Of a DNA stretch of 19,432 nucleotides, positions 7,158 to 14,530 are shown one piece after another (within the stretch, counting starts at the first letter, position 1; each line of letters begins with the position of its first letter). The notes under the pieces were generated by a model. That model was not told the DNA's origin, searched no databases, and saw only the letters and a list, made by a program, of their open reading frames with translations. A program made the translations under genes and the position numbers. The stretch comes from CAZVEV01 sp964625865 (GTDB lineage: Bacteria > Planctomycetota > Phycisphaerae > SM23-33): contig CAZVEV010000089.1 of assembly GCA_964625865.1 (NCBI GenBank), forward strand, positions 1 to 19,432, given 5' to 3'.

Positions 7158-8543
7158 CTATCGCAGCGGTCTGCCCGACGGTCCAACCATGTTCTTGTTC
7201 TTGGGAGACCGAAACGCCTTGATGAGCTTCTGCAACTCGGCCACCACGTCGGGGTGCTTGTCGACCAGGTTGGTCTTCTCGCCCACGTCGGCTTCCAGGT
7301 CGTACAGTTCCAGCCCGCCCGTGCCCCGGTCCTTGACATAGCCGTAGCAGTACTTGCGGCCGGGTATAAGCAGCTTCCACTTGCCCTTCCGCACGCCGTG
7401 CATGCTGCCCCCGCAGAAGTAGTGGAAGGTGTCCCGTGCGCCGGTGGCGCTCTTGCCGGTCAGCAGCGCCGTCTGGTCCACGCCGTCGATTATGCGGTCG
7501 GTCGGCACGTCGTAGCCGGCGAGTTTGGCCAAGGTGGGCATCATGTCGAGGGTGGAGAAGATCGCGGCGCTGGTGCGCCCTGCGGGGACGCGGCCGGGCC
7601 AGCGGACGATGCACGGCACGCGAACGCCGCCCTCCCACGACGAGCCCTTGCCCTCCCGCAGCGGCCCCGACGAGCCCCACGCGACCGCGCCCTTGTGCTT
7701 GCGGCGCAGGGGCCCCTGCATGTTGTTCCACGCGCCGTTGTCCGAGGTGTAGAGGACGATCGTGTTCTTGCGCAGCCCCAGTTCGTCAATCGCGTCGAGC
7801 AGGCGCCCGGTTTCGTAGTCGAACTCCTCCACCACGTCGCCGTACAGCCCGCCTTTGCTCTTGCCCTTGAACTTCTCCGTCGCGTCGATCACCGAGTGCA
7901 TCATCGTGTGGGCCAGGTACAGCAGGAACGGCTTGGCTTGCCCTGAGCTTGTCGAACGGGCCTTGTTGGCCTTGAGGAACTCGATGCCCTTGTCGGTGTA
8001 CAGCCTGGTCAGCCCCGCCATGTCGCGACTGGTGTGAAGCGCTTTGTTGTTGTGATGGAACCGCACCGTGCCGTTGTCGTTGGCGCCCAGCGTGCCCCAG
8101 TAATAGTCGAAGCCCTGGGCGTTGGGCATGCGGTCGATAATCGCCTTGCGAGACGAGACGTCCCACTTGCCGATGCATCCGGTGGTGTAGCCGACCGTCT
8201 TGAGCTTCTCGGCAAACGTGATTTCGCTGCCGGGCATGCCCCAGCCCTTCGAGCGGATGGGGTAGCGCCCCGTCAGCAGGGCCGAACGGCTGGGCCCGCA
8301 CACCGGCTGGGCGTAGAACGAGGTGAACCGCGTCCCCTCTTTCGCCAGCCTGTCCAGGCGCGGCGAGCGGATGGTCTTGGACCCGTAACACGCCAGGTCG
8401 CCGTAGCCCTGGTCGTCGGTGAAGATGATGACGAAGTTCGGCTTGCTCGCCTTGGCCTCAGCGCCCCGTGCCATCCGGCCGCCGAGTCCGGCCGCCACCG
8501 CCGCGACGCCCATACGCTTCAGAAAATCTCGTCGTTTGACCAT
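7158..8543 (-). CDS. Tat-exported formylglycine-dependent sulfatase
   Basis: The 461-aa product starts MVKRRDFLKR, a twin-arginine signal followed by a short hydrophobic stretch, so it is exported folded. This ATG is chosen over longer frames because the Tat motif sits at its N-terminus and AGAGAG precedes it. The sulfatase (S1) fold is clear. The metal-binding strand IIFTDDQGYGDL is at 39-50, and C82-G-P-S-R is the C-x-P-S-R site where cysteine becomes formylglycine. Later motifs include GKWDV, LYTSDNGAW and the C-terminal ELYDLEADVGEKTNL. It hydrolyses sulfate esters, probably on polysaccharides. The exact substrate cannot be read from sequence. Residues about 194-202 (ARSTSSGQA, just before KPFLLYLAH) come from a dispersed DNA repeat inserted in frame. 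It is the last gene of a minus-strand run after a small lipoprotein gene. Confidence 0.9.
   Translation of the reverse strand: MVKRRDFLKRMGVAAVAAGLGGRMARGAEAKASKPNFVIIFTDDQGYGDLACYGSKTIRSPRLDRLAKEGTRFTSFYAQPVCGPSRSALLTGRYPIRSKGWGMPGSEITFAEKLKTVGYTTGCIGKWDVSSRKAIIDRMPNAQGFDYYWGTLGANDNGTVRFHHNNKALHTSRDMAGLTRLYTDKGIEFLKANKARSTSSGQAKPFLLYLAHTMMHSVIDATEKFKGKSKGGLYGDVVEEFDYETGRLLDAIDELGLRKNTIVLYTSDNGAWNNMQGPLRRKHKGAVAWGSSGPLREGKGSSWEGGVRVPCIVRWPGRVPAGRTSAAIFSTLDMMPTLAKLAGYDVPTDRIIDGVDQTALLTGKSATGARDTFHYFCGGSMHGVRKGKWKLLIPGRKYCYGYVKDRGTGGLELYDLEADVGEKTNLVDKHPDVVAELQKLIKAFRSPKNKNMVGPSGRPLR
7937..7961 (-). repeat. CCCTGAGCTTGTCGAA-type dispersed repeat inside the sulfatase
   Basis: On the plus strand the segment reads CTTGCCCTGAGCTTGTCGAA followed by CGGGC. 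I recognise this as a short repeat that recurs in many bacterial genomes, usually between genes. Here it lies in the coding frame and gives ARSTSSGQA where relatives usually have a short charged turn. Only one copy is seen in the window, so calling it a repeat rests on outside knowledge. Confidence 0.6.
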
Positions 8544-8605
8544 GTCATCTCTCTTTGGTTCTTGGGGTGCACTTGCGCGGCCATTTCGCTGCGCGCCGGC
8601 CCGGG

Positions 8606-8968
8606 TCACTCGATGAAGATGGGCTTGACTGCCGCGACCTTGCCGTCGCGGAACAGGATCCACACGTCGTCGAACTTCAGCGGGCGGTGGATGACCAGGG
8701 CCTCGTCGTACTCCGCGCCGAACAGCCCGTCGTCGGGCGGGCCGTAGGAGAAGTCGACAATGTGGTCGGGGAAGACCTGCGCCCGCAGGACGCGTTCGAG
8801 TCGGGCCTTGTCCATCCCGATCCACGCCCCTTCTTGTATAGCCCGGTCGACGCGGCTTTCCTGTCGGGCGCCGGCGACCCAGAGCTTCTGGCCCGTCCCG
8901 CGATCGAGGCATCCGGGCAGCAGGGCGGTGGAAAGGAGTATCGCGATGGCGAGGTGTGTTCTGGTCAT
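8606..8968 (-). CDS. small lipoprotein of unknown function
   Basis: This 120-aa protein begins MTRTHLAIAILLSTALLPGC, a lipoprotein signal with lipobox LPGC (lipidated Cys20). The mature part is charged and ends in a segment (DDVWILFRDGKVAAVKPIFIE) that looks like two closing beta strands, as in small SmpA/OmlA-like or DUF-type periplasmic domains. I do not recognise the family. The ATG at 8968 is preferred over one 7 codons upstream because it directly begins the signal peptide and CAGGACC lies just before it. The start is one base away from the stop of the ketopantoate reductase gene, so translation is probably coupled. The sulfatase follows 62 nt downstream on the same strand. Confidence 0.75.
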   Translation of the reverse strand: MTRTHLAIAILLSTALLPGCLDRGTGQKLWVAGARQESRVDRAIQEGAWIGMDKARLERVLRAQVFPDHIVDFSYGPPDDGLFGAEYDEALVIHRPLKFDDVWILFRDGKVAAVKPIFIE

Positions 8969-8969
8969 G

Positions 8970-9926
8970 TCATGGTCCTGTCTGCGCATCGTGGGCGGAT
9001 TGCGCGTCGATGAACTTCAACTGCTGGTAGATCGCTTCGATTCGGGGGCAGGCGCAGCCGGCGGCGTTCGCGGCGGCCAGCGGGGCGCCGAAAATCGCCT
9101 CGACCTCCATCGGGCGCTTCATCTCGTGGTCTATCTTCATGCTCGTGCGGTAGGGGGTCATCTTCTCGGTCAGGCCGAGCATGTACTGAATGAACCGCTC
9201 GCCGATGGGCCTGCCGCACGCCCCGGAGGCCTCCGCGACCTCGCGCATCAACTGCTCGGCCAGCGCCCGCGTGTGCTCGCACGCCATGATCCGGTCCACC
9301 AGCGTGTCCAGCGTGACCGACAGGCCGTTGAACGGGACGTTCCAGATGAGCTTCTTCCACCGTGCGGCCACGAGGTCCTCGGCGAGCTTGATCTCGATGC
9401 CGGCCGCCTCGAAGTCCGCCGCGACCTGGCGCATGGTGTCCGTGATCCCTGCAGCCGCGCCGTCGCGACGATGCTCGCCGAAGGTCACGAACCCGTAGTC
9501 GAGGTGTGTGATGTGTCCCGGGCCGGTCTTGTTCGAGCAGAGGAAGCACAGCCCGCCGAGGATGTGCGCGTCGGGGACCGCTTCGGCGGCAAGGGCCTCG
9601 TTGCCCAGGCCGTTCTGGAGCATCAGCACCGCGGCGCCGTTATCGACAAGGGGCGCCAACAGCTCGCCCAGCAGGTCGTTCCGCGTGGTCTTCAGGGCCA
9701 CGACGGCGATGTCGACCGGCGGGATGTCGGCGGTGCGGGCCCAGGCGTTGGGGCAGGGCAGGTGGATGGCGCCGTCGGGCGAATCGAGTCGCAACCCGTG
9801 GGCCCGAACGTGGTCGTAGTCGCTGTGGAGCAGGAAGTGGACGTCAAGGCCGGCGCGGGCCAACCGGGCCCCGTAGAATCCGCCCACGGCGCCGGTTCCG
9901 ATGACGGCATATCGCCTCGCGCTCAT
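8970..9926 (-). CDS. panE: 2-dehydropantoate 2-reductase (ketopantoate reductase)
   Basis: The 318-aa product has the normal length and domain order of the ApbA/PanE family. An N-terminal NADP-binding Rossmann fold shows the loop VIGTGAVGG (residues 8-16). Catalytic candidates follow: K79 in VALKTTRNDL, the lysine pair in AARWKKLIWN (K191/K192) and N196/N200 in the WNVPFNGLS segment. It reduces 2-dehydropantoate to pantoate with NADPH in the cytoplasm, a step of pantothenate and coenzyme A synthesis. No clear ribosome site precedes the ATG. It is first in a minus-strand run with a lipoprotein and a sulfatase, neither related to CoA synthesis. Some members of this family act on other 2-oxo acids, so exact substrate specificity is inferred. 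Confidence 0.85.
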   Translation of the reverse strand: MSARRYAVIGTGAVGGFYGARLARAGLDVHFLLHSDYDHVRAHGLRLDSPDGAIHLPCPNAWARTADIPPVDIAVVALKTTRNDLLGELLAPLVDNGAAVLMLQNGLGNEALAAEAVPDAHILGGLCFLCSNKTGPGHITHLDYGFVTFGEHRRDGAAAGITDTMRQVAADFEAAGIEIKLAEDLVAARWKKLIWNVPFNGLSVTLDTLVDRIMACEHTRALAEQLMREVAEASGACGRPIGERFIQYMLGLTEKMTPYRTSMKIDHEMKRPMEVEAIFGAPLAAANAAGCACPRIEAIYQQLKFIDAQSAHDAQTGP

Positions 9927-10040
9927 ACGGGCACGCTATCACGGTCAGGGGGAAAAATCAACGTCTCGGCGCGGCAGATGATACTCAAGGCCCCCCCGGC
10001 GAAGGTCGATAGATTTCTTGGTGTGGAGGAGTGAATCAGT

Positions 10041-10211
10041 ATGAGGCCGTTGCAGTTGAAGTGTCCCAATCCGCAGTGTCGATTGATGCTCATGATCCCT
10101 GGCGAGGCGTTCGGCCAGCGCGTCAAGTGCGCCGGCTGCGGCCAGTCTTTCGTCGTTCCGATGATCCGAATAACCGCCCCCCGCAAGACCCGGCGCAAGA
10201 AGGCGTCGTAG
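10041..10211 (+). CDS. 56-aa zinc-ribbon protein
   Basis: This short gene encodes MRPLQLKCPNPQC followed by VKCAGCGQSF and a basic tail (APRKTRRKKAS). Four cysteines (C8, C13, C30, C33) with a GEAFGQ turn match the MJ0042-type zinc ribbon often seen in planctomycete and myxobacterial proteins, though there it usually forms the N-terminus of a larger protein. A good ribosome site, GGAGGAG, lies 8 nt before the ATG. The stop TAG is at 10209-10211. It is divergent from panE and convergent with trxB. Its function is unknown; nucleic-acid or protein binding is plausible. Confidence 0.7.
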   Translation: MRPLQLKCPNPQCRLMLMIPGEAFGQRVKCAGCGQSFVVPMIRITAPRKTRRKKAS

Positions 10212-10220
10212 GGGAAGAGG

Positions 10221-10305
10221 AGTTGAAGGTTCCAGCTTGAACGTTGAAGGTCAAACGGCGTCCGCCCCTGCCACGGGCCGTTCTCTTAACCTTGAACCTT
10301 CAACT
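10221..10305. repeat. inverted GTTGAAGGTT repeat between convergent genes
   Basis: AGTTGAAGGTTC at 10221-10232 pairs perfectly (12 bp) with GAACCTTCAACT at 10294-10305. A second GTTGAAGGT copy in direct orientation lies inside the left half at about 10243. The element fills the gap between the zinc-ribbon stop and the thioredoxin reductase stop. It may serve as a bidirectional terminator or RNA-end stabiliser. Confidence 0.65.
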
Positions 10306-10312
10306 TCTTTCT

Positions 10313-11323
10313 TCACCATCCCGGGGCGATGCCGTCGATGGGCATGGTGGCCTGCCACGTGCCCGGGTCGCGGAAGTAGTCCTTGAGCATCATTGCCGCC
10401 ACCACGCCGTCGGCGCAGGCGGTGGCCAGTTGCATCGCGGCCTGCTGGCGGCAGTCGCCGGCGACGAACACGCCGGGCATTGACGTCTTGAGCGTGACCG
10501 GGTCGCACGCGACGTAGCCCGCCTCGTCGACGTCCACCAGCCCGCGAAGCCACTCGGTGTTCGGGATCATGCCCGCGAAGATGAACACGCCGTCGACCAC
10601 CAGGTTCTCAATAGCGCCGGTCTCGACGTTGCGGATCTCCACGTGGTCCAGTTCCTCGCCGCTGTCATTGCCGACGATCCGCTCAAGGACGTAGGGCAAC
10701 TTGACGTCGATCTCCTTTTCCTTGGCCGTCTCGTACAACTCCTCGACGAGCACCTGCTGGGCGCGAAACTCCATACGGCGATGGATCAGCGTGATCTTCC
10801 TGGTGAACCGCGTGGCGAGATAGACGGTGTCCTCGACGGCTGTATTGCCCCCGCCGACGGTCAGCACGTACTTGTCGGTGTAGAAGGCTCCATCGCACGT
10901 GGCGCAGTAGCTTACGCGACCGGCCTGTCGCATCTCGGTTTCGCCCGGCACGCCGAGTTGGCGGTAGTCGCTGCCCGGAGCGAGGATCACCGCTCGGGCC
11001 GTATACGTGCCCTCCCCGACCGTCTCGACGTCGATCAGCCCGTCGTCACGCCGCGAGATCGCGCCCACCGTACGGTTGGCAACGATCTCGGCGCCGAACC
11101 TCTCGGCCTGGTCGCGCTGGTTCTGGACCAGGTCGAAGCCCGAGATCACGCCGTGGCCCGGGTAGTTCTCGATCCGGTCGGTAAGCATGATCTGCCCGCC
11201 GGGCAGGCCGTTCTTCTCGAGGATCAGCGTCTTGTATCGGTCGCGCGCGGCATAGAGTGCCGCCGCCAGCCCCGCCGGCCCGCCGCCGACAATGATCACG
11301 TCATACGGTGTAGTGTCAGTCAT
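10313..11323 (-). CDS. trxB: thioredoxin reductase
   Basis: The 336-aa product has the FAD-binding loop VGGGPAGLAAALYAARDR (from residue 12), the redox pair C140-A-T-C143 followed by DGAFY, the NADPH-binding loop VGGGNTAVED (from 156), and the C-terminal FAD-contacting GDCRQQAAMQLATACADG. It transfers electrons from NADPH to thioredoxin in the cytoplasm. It is slightly longer than typical TrxB (about 310-320 aa). The ATG at 11321-11323 is chosen because AAGGACA lies just upstream and the FAD motif follows at the expected distance. The longer in-frame extension to 11410 is encoded by an intergenic inverted repeat and is rejected. No thioredoxin gene is adjacent. Confidence 0.9.
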   Translation of the reverse strand: MTDTTPYDVIIVGGGPAGLAAALYAARDRYKTLILEKNGLPGGQIMLTDRIENYPGHGVISGFDLVQNQRDQAERFGAEIVANRTVGAISRRDDGLIDVETVGEGTYTARAVILAPGSDYRQLGVPGETEMRQAGRVSYCATCDGAFYTDKYVLTVGGGNTAVEDTVYLATRFTRKITLIHRRMEFRAQQVLVEELYETAKEKEIDVKLPYVLERIVGNDSGEELDHVEIRNVETGAIENLVVDGVFIFAGMIPNTEWLRGLVDVDEAGYVACDPVTLKTSMPGVFVAGDCRQQAAMQLATACADGVVAAMMLKDYFRDPGTWQATMPIDGIAPGW

Positions 11324-11343
11324 AGGTTGTCCTTGGTTGATTC

Positions 11344-11427
11344 GTTGGTTAACTGGTTGATTGGTTAACTGGTAACGGCTCGAGTCGTTCCCAATTAACC
11401 AGTTAACCAATCACCCAGTCAACCAAC
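11344..11427. repeat. 84-nt long hairpin of GGTTAACTGGTTGATT-type repeats
   Basis: The left arm, 11344-11376, is made of GTTGGTTAACTGGTTGATTG and GTTAACTGGTAAC. It pairs imperfectly with the right arm, 11393-11427 (AATTAACCAGTTAACCAATC and so on). The centre also pairs (AACGGCTCGAGTCGTT). The right arm ends exactly at the last base of the stop codon of the upstream gene. The element could form a long stem in mRNA between the two genes. Confidence 0.75.
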
Positions 11428-12782
11428 TACTTCATCATACGGATGGTGACCTCTTCGGTGGGGAAGCGCCGGATAATCGCACCGCGCGTCGAGGCGTCCA
11501 TGACCAGGCCGTCGGGGGTGGCCATTCTCAGGAGAACGCCCTTGGCGTCGACCCATACGGTAGCCGGTTCGGCGTCGTCGGCGGCCCGGTCGCTTATGCG
11601 GACGGCCTTGACGCTGCGGGCCTCCAGCGTGATCGATTCGCCCCCGCCGACAGTGACCGTTCGCATGTCCAGAGCGTTGGCCCGGGCGGTGTAGGTTGCG
11701 AAGGCATAGACCTGGGGGCGCTTCAAGTCGACGAGCCTGGGCAGGACCATGCCGAGGGCTCGGGGCAGGTACATCTTCTGTACGGACGTGGTCAGGCGTT
11801 TCTGGACCGTGCTTTCCTGTCCGCCGGCGCGGGCGCGGCAGAGGATGACGTCCGCCTGCTTGACGCCCTCCTCGGTATATTGTCCCGACCCGGGCCCCAC
11901 GCCGACGACCATCGTCTCGCGCCAGCGACAGAAGGTGCGATTGGTGGTGACGAACTGCTCGCGCCGGACGCGCCGGACGCGGTCCTTGGGCAGTTTCAGG
12001 CGGATCGCGCTGACCACTTCATACCCGGACGACCCCTCGCGCCGCGCGGGGGCGCCCTTGACGAACATGTACCCCACGTCCTTGTCATCCTTGCGGAACA
12101 GGTACCATCGTGCTTCTGCGTCGAAGGCGACCTTGAGTTTCGCGTCGGTCAGGCCCGCCAGCAGGTCCTGGCCGCGCTGGAGGTTGGCCTTCCGCACGCG
12201 AAGGGCCTCGGTGGGATCGATCAGTTCCATCGACGCCAGGACCTTGTCGTACAGCGCGTCGAGATGGACATTCCGCCCCTTGTCCTTCTTGGGCCCCTTG
12301 GGGCCGGAGACGGCCAGGATCAGAAACTGTCCCTCGCCCACGAGGATCCACACCTGCCTCTGCCAGATCCCCAGGCCCGTGATGCCCCCCAGGCCGCTCA
12401 TGTCGATCGCCCCCTTGCCTCCGACCGTCGTGATGCGGATCCTGTCGATGTACCACTGCTGTTCGCGTGCGAGTTTCGTCTTCAACTGCGCCGCGTACGT
12501 CTTCAGGTCGATCTTCTTTGTTGCCGAGGTCGCCTTGAGCACGACCAGCGTCATGTTAATCGCGCCGGTGGCCTTGTCACGCCGGGTCCAACTGACCAGA
12601 CGTGAGGGCGAATACTCGCGCCGCCGCACAGCCCCCGCCGGCGGACGCAGCGAGAAGCCGTTGATCTTGTCGACGTGTCGCGCGGCCAGTTCGAGCGACG
12701 GTGCAGCCGACGCGGGCGCCCACGCGGTGCCCAGGACGACCGCTGTCACGACGCACATCATCAGTCTCGTTCGTTGTTTCAT
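11427..12782 (-). CDS. exported protein of unknown function
   Basis: The product of about 451 residues begins MKQRTRLMMCVVTAVVLGTA and has a signal peptide ending around ASA, so it should be periplasmic or envelope-bound. I do not recognise the family. The mature part has a first half (about 30-190) with beta-rich stretches such as WILVGEGQFLILAVSG and the pattern GFSLRPP. The second half reads like a large beta-barrel or sandwich domain (RWYLFRKDDKDVGYMFVKG, TVWVDAKGVLLRMATPDGLVM), reminiscent of outer-membrane-associated lipid or antigen carriers, though this is weak. A GTG directly precedes the ATG; ATG is preferred. The stop codon abuts the inverted repeat at 11344-11427. It lies between the isochorismatase-like gene and trxB. 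Confidence 0.75.
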   Translation of the reverse strand: MKQRTRLMMCVVTAVVLGTAWAPASAAPSLELAARHVDKINGFSLRPPAGAVRRREYSPSRLVSWTRRDKATGAINMTLVVLKATSATKKIDLKTYAAQLKTKLAREQQWYIDRIRITTVGGKGAIDMSGLGGITGLGIWQRQVWILVGEGQFLILAVSGPKGPKKDKGRNVHLDALYDKVLASMELIDPTEALRVRKANLQRGQDLLAGLTDAKLKVAFDAEARWYLFRKDDKDVGYMFVKGAPARREGSSGYEVVSAIRLKLPKDRVRRVRREQFVTTNRTFCRWRETMVVGVGPGSGQYTEEGVKQADVILCRARAGGQESTVQKRLTTSVQKMYLPRALGMVLPRLVDLKRPQVYAFATYTARANALDMRTVTVGGGESITLEARSVKAVRISDRAADDAEPATVWVDAKGVLLRMATPDGLVMDASTRGAIIRRFPTEEVTIRMMK

Positions 12783-12800
12783 CACAGGTTCACCGGGGGT

Positions 12801-12806
12801 ATTATA
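12801..12806 (-). promoter_or_regulatory. possible -10 box (TATAAT) for the exported protein gene
   Basis: A perfect TATAAT on the minus strand lies in the 46-nt gap after the isochorismatase-like gene, 18 nt before the ATG. No good -35 box is seen at 16-18 nt, and the leader would be very short, so this is tentative. Confidence 0.25.
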
Positions 12807-12828
12807 AGGACTTCTGTTGGGCGGGGCG

Positions 12829-13365
12829 TCACTTCACGATTCTCAGGATGTCGCGGAAGCGCTCGTGCTCGGCGGTGACCATCAGTTCAAAGACCGCCAT
12901 CTCGACCGTCGTTACGTTCGCGCCGGCGGCACGCATCTTGGTCAGGGCCACCGCCTTGTTCTCCGGATCGCGCGACGTGATCGCGTCGGCCACCACGTGC
13001 ACTTCGTATTCCGCGTCAATCAGGTCCATCGCCGTCTGGTAAATACACACGTGCGCCTCGATGCCGGCCAGCAGGATCTGCGGCTTGGCGGCCGCGGCCA
13101 GCGCGTCCAGAAACGGCGGGTGCTTTGCGCAACTGAAGGTCATCTTCTCGATCGGCTCGCCGGGCAGGACATCGGCCAGTTCGGCCACCGTCGGGCCCAG
13201 CGCGCGGGAGTTCTGCTCGGTCCAGACGATCGGCAGGCCCAGCACGCCGGCCGAGGCCGCCAGCGTCCGCACGTTGTGCACCACCCGCTCGGCCTGGTCC
13301 ATCGCCGGCACCAGCTTGGCTTGCACGTCGACGACGACGATGGCGGTATCTTCACTTCTCAACAT
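12829..13365 (-). CDS. isochorismatase-like cysteine hydrolase
   Basis: The 178-aa product is a complete single-domain member of the isochorismatase-like (cysteine hydrolase) superfamily. The catalytic triad is visible: D13 in VVVDVQ, K74 in PIEKMTFSC and C107 in AGIEAHVCIYQTA. The length and the 'GIEAHVCI' signature resemble the YcaC / nicotinamidase-related branch. Members hydrolyse amides or vinyl ethers, and the substrate here is unknown. AAGGACAG precedes the ATG. It is 16 nt downstream of the site-2 protease gene and likely in the same transcript, but no functional connection is evident. Confidence 0.88.
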   Translation of the reverse strand: MLRSEDTAIVVVDVQAKLVPAMDQAERVVHNVRTLAASAGVLGLPIVWTEQNSRALGPTVAELADVLPGEPIEKMTFSCAKHPPFLDALAAAAKPQILLAGIEAHVCIYQTAMDLIDAEYEVHVVADAITSRDPENKAVALTKMRAAGANVTTVEMAVFELMVTAEHERFRDILRIVK

Positions 13366-13381
13366 GGGGCTGTCCTTACCT

Positions 13382-14530
13382 TCAGTTCACACCTGTTGGC
13401 GCGGTCGTCGGCCTGCTTGTCGGCTGCGTTTGCGGCCGGCGCTTCGGCGCGAGCTTGGCTTTCAGCTTCCGGGCCTTGTCCCGATCCTGCTGCGCCTCGT
13501 CTGGGCGATCGAGTGCGTCGAGTATGCCGGCCCGCGTCTTGTAGTACATCGGATCATCGGGGTCGATCTCTATCGCCCGTTCGATTGCTTTCAGCGCCTC
13601 GTCGGGGCGATCGGCGGCCAGGTGGATCTCGGCCCGGCACCAGAGGGCCCGGGCGTTGTCGGCAGCGAGTTCCAGGGCCCGTTCGACGTCCTTCATTGCT
13701 TCGTCCGGCCGGTCCAGTCGCAGGCGGGCCTCTGCGCGACTCGAGTAGGATCCGCTCCGGTAGGGGCAGATCTCCAGGGCTTGCGTCAGCAGCGTGTCGG
13801 CCTTCGTCCACGCAGCCTCGGCCGCGGCGCCGGGCTTCTTCTCGGCCAATTCGCGCGCTTCGTCAATGGCGAGATAACCGTCCATGCGAAGGGCCTCGGC
13901 GCGATCGGCATCAGACACGGGCAGGACGCTCCAGACAAATCTCTGGGTCGCGGCGAAGATCGGGGTCAGCGAGTTGGTGTAGACCAGGAATACCAGCAGG
14001 CCCACGAACAGCCACGTTGTCCTGGGCTTCAGCGTGGGCTTGAGCCCCGGGATAACGCAGGGCCAGATCTTCGACCCGTCCAGCGGCGGGACCGGAAGGA
14101 GATTGATAACGGCCAGGACCGCGCTGATCAGCGCCAGCAGGCTAAGCGCCAGGTGGGCCAGCACCATCGCCTCTTCGCCCTCGAGACCGAAGGCAAACGT
14201 CCGGCGCGTCAGGAGCATCAGGAGATAGCATACGCCGATGGTCAGCACGTTGGCGCCGGGCCCGGCCAGGCTGGTCAGCAGGTAGTCGTGCTTGGGGCGC
14301 TTGAAGTTGTAGAGGTTCACCGGCACGGGCTTGCCCCAGCCGAAACGCAGTACGAAGAACACCAGCGTCCCCATCATCGACAGGTGCCTGCCCGGCCACA
14401 GGCTCACGCGGCCCTGACGACGGGCAAAGTCGTCTCCCAGCAGGCTGGCCGACCAGGCGTGGGCGCACTCGTGTAGCGACAAGGCCACGATCAGCGCCGG
14501 GAAGAGAATCCACTCGATGCTGATGTTCAT
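13382..14530 (-). CDS. site-2 protease (M50) fused to C-terminal TPR repeats
   Basis: The 382-aa membrane protein has the zinc-protease motif H20-E-C-A-H24 in its first helix and the second M50 motif NLLPVPPLDGSK (D151) in a later one, with about five hydrophobic segments to residue 205. Residues about 225-365 are tetratricopeptide repeats (for example SYSSRAEARLRLDRPDEAMK, ALELAADNARALWCRAEIHL), ending in a Thr/Pro-rich tail. Site-2 proteases cut membrane-spanning substrates such as anti-sigma factors. The TPR part may recruit a partner. The ATG is used because it overlaps the previous stop as ATGA, follows GGGGGGCGG and starts directly at the first helix; a longer frame extends into the neighbouring gene and is rejected. 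The HECAH start resembles the compact Rhomboid-independent 'YwhC-like' group. Confidence 0.88.
   Translation of the reverse strand: MNISIEWILFPALIVALSLHECAHAWSASLLGDDFARRQGRVSLWPGRHLSMMGTLVFFVLRFGWGKPVPVNLYNFKRPKHDYLLTSLAGPGANVLTIGVCYLLMLLTRRTFAFGLEGEEAMVLAHLALSLLALISAVLAVINLLPVPPLDGSKIWPCVIPGLKPTLKPRTTWLFVGLLVFLVYTNSLTPIFAATQRFVWSVLPVSDADRAEALRMDGYLAIDEARELAEKKPGAAAEAAWTKADTLLTQALEICPYRSGSYSSRAEARLRLDRPDEAMKDVERALELAADNARALWCRAEIHLAADRPDEALKAIERAIEIDPDDPMYYKTRAGILDALDRPDEAQQDRDKARKLKAKLAPKRRPQTQPTSRPTTAPTGVN

Noticed and set aside
8544..8912. Longer N-terminus for the sulfatase
   Set aside because: It would overlap the lipoprotein gene and bury the Tat signal inside the protein.
11324..11410. 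29-residue N-terminal extension of thioredoxin reductase
   Set aside because: It is encoded entirely by the inverted repeat. The internal ATG has a ribosome site and the normal distance to the FAD motif.
12817..14476. Two plus-strand frames of 408 and 471 codons opposite the hydrolase and protease genes
   Set aside because: They show low-complexity Arg/Gly/Gln composition, while the minus strand holds intact isochorismatase and M50 motifs.
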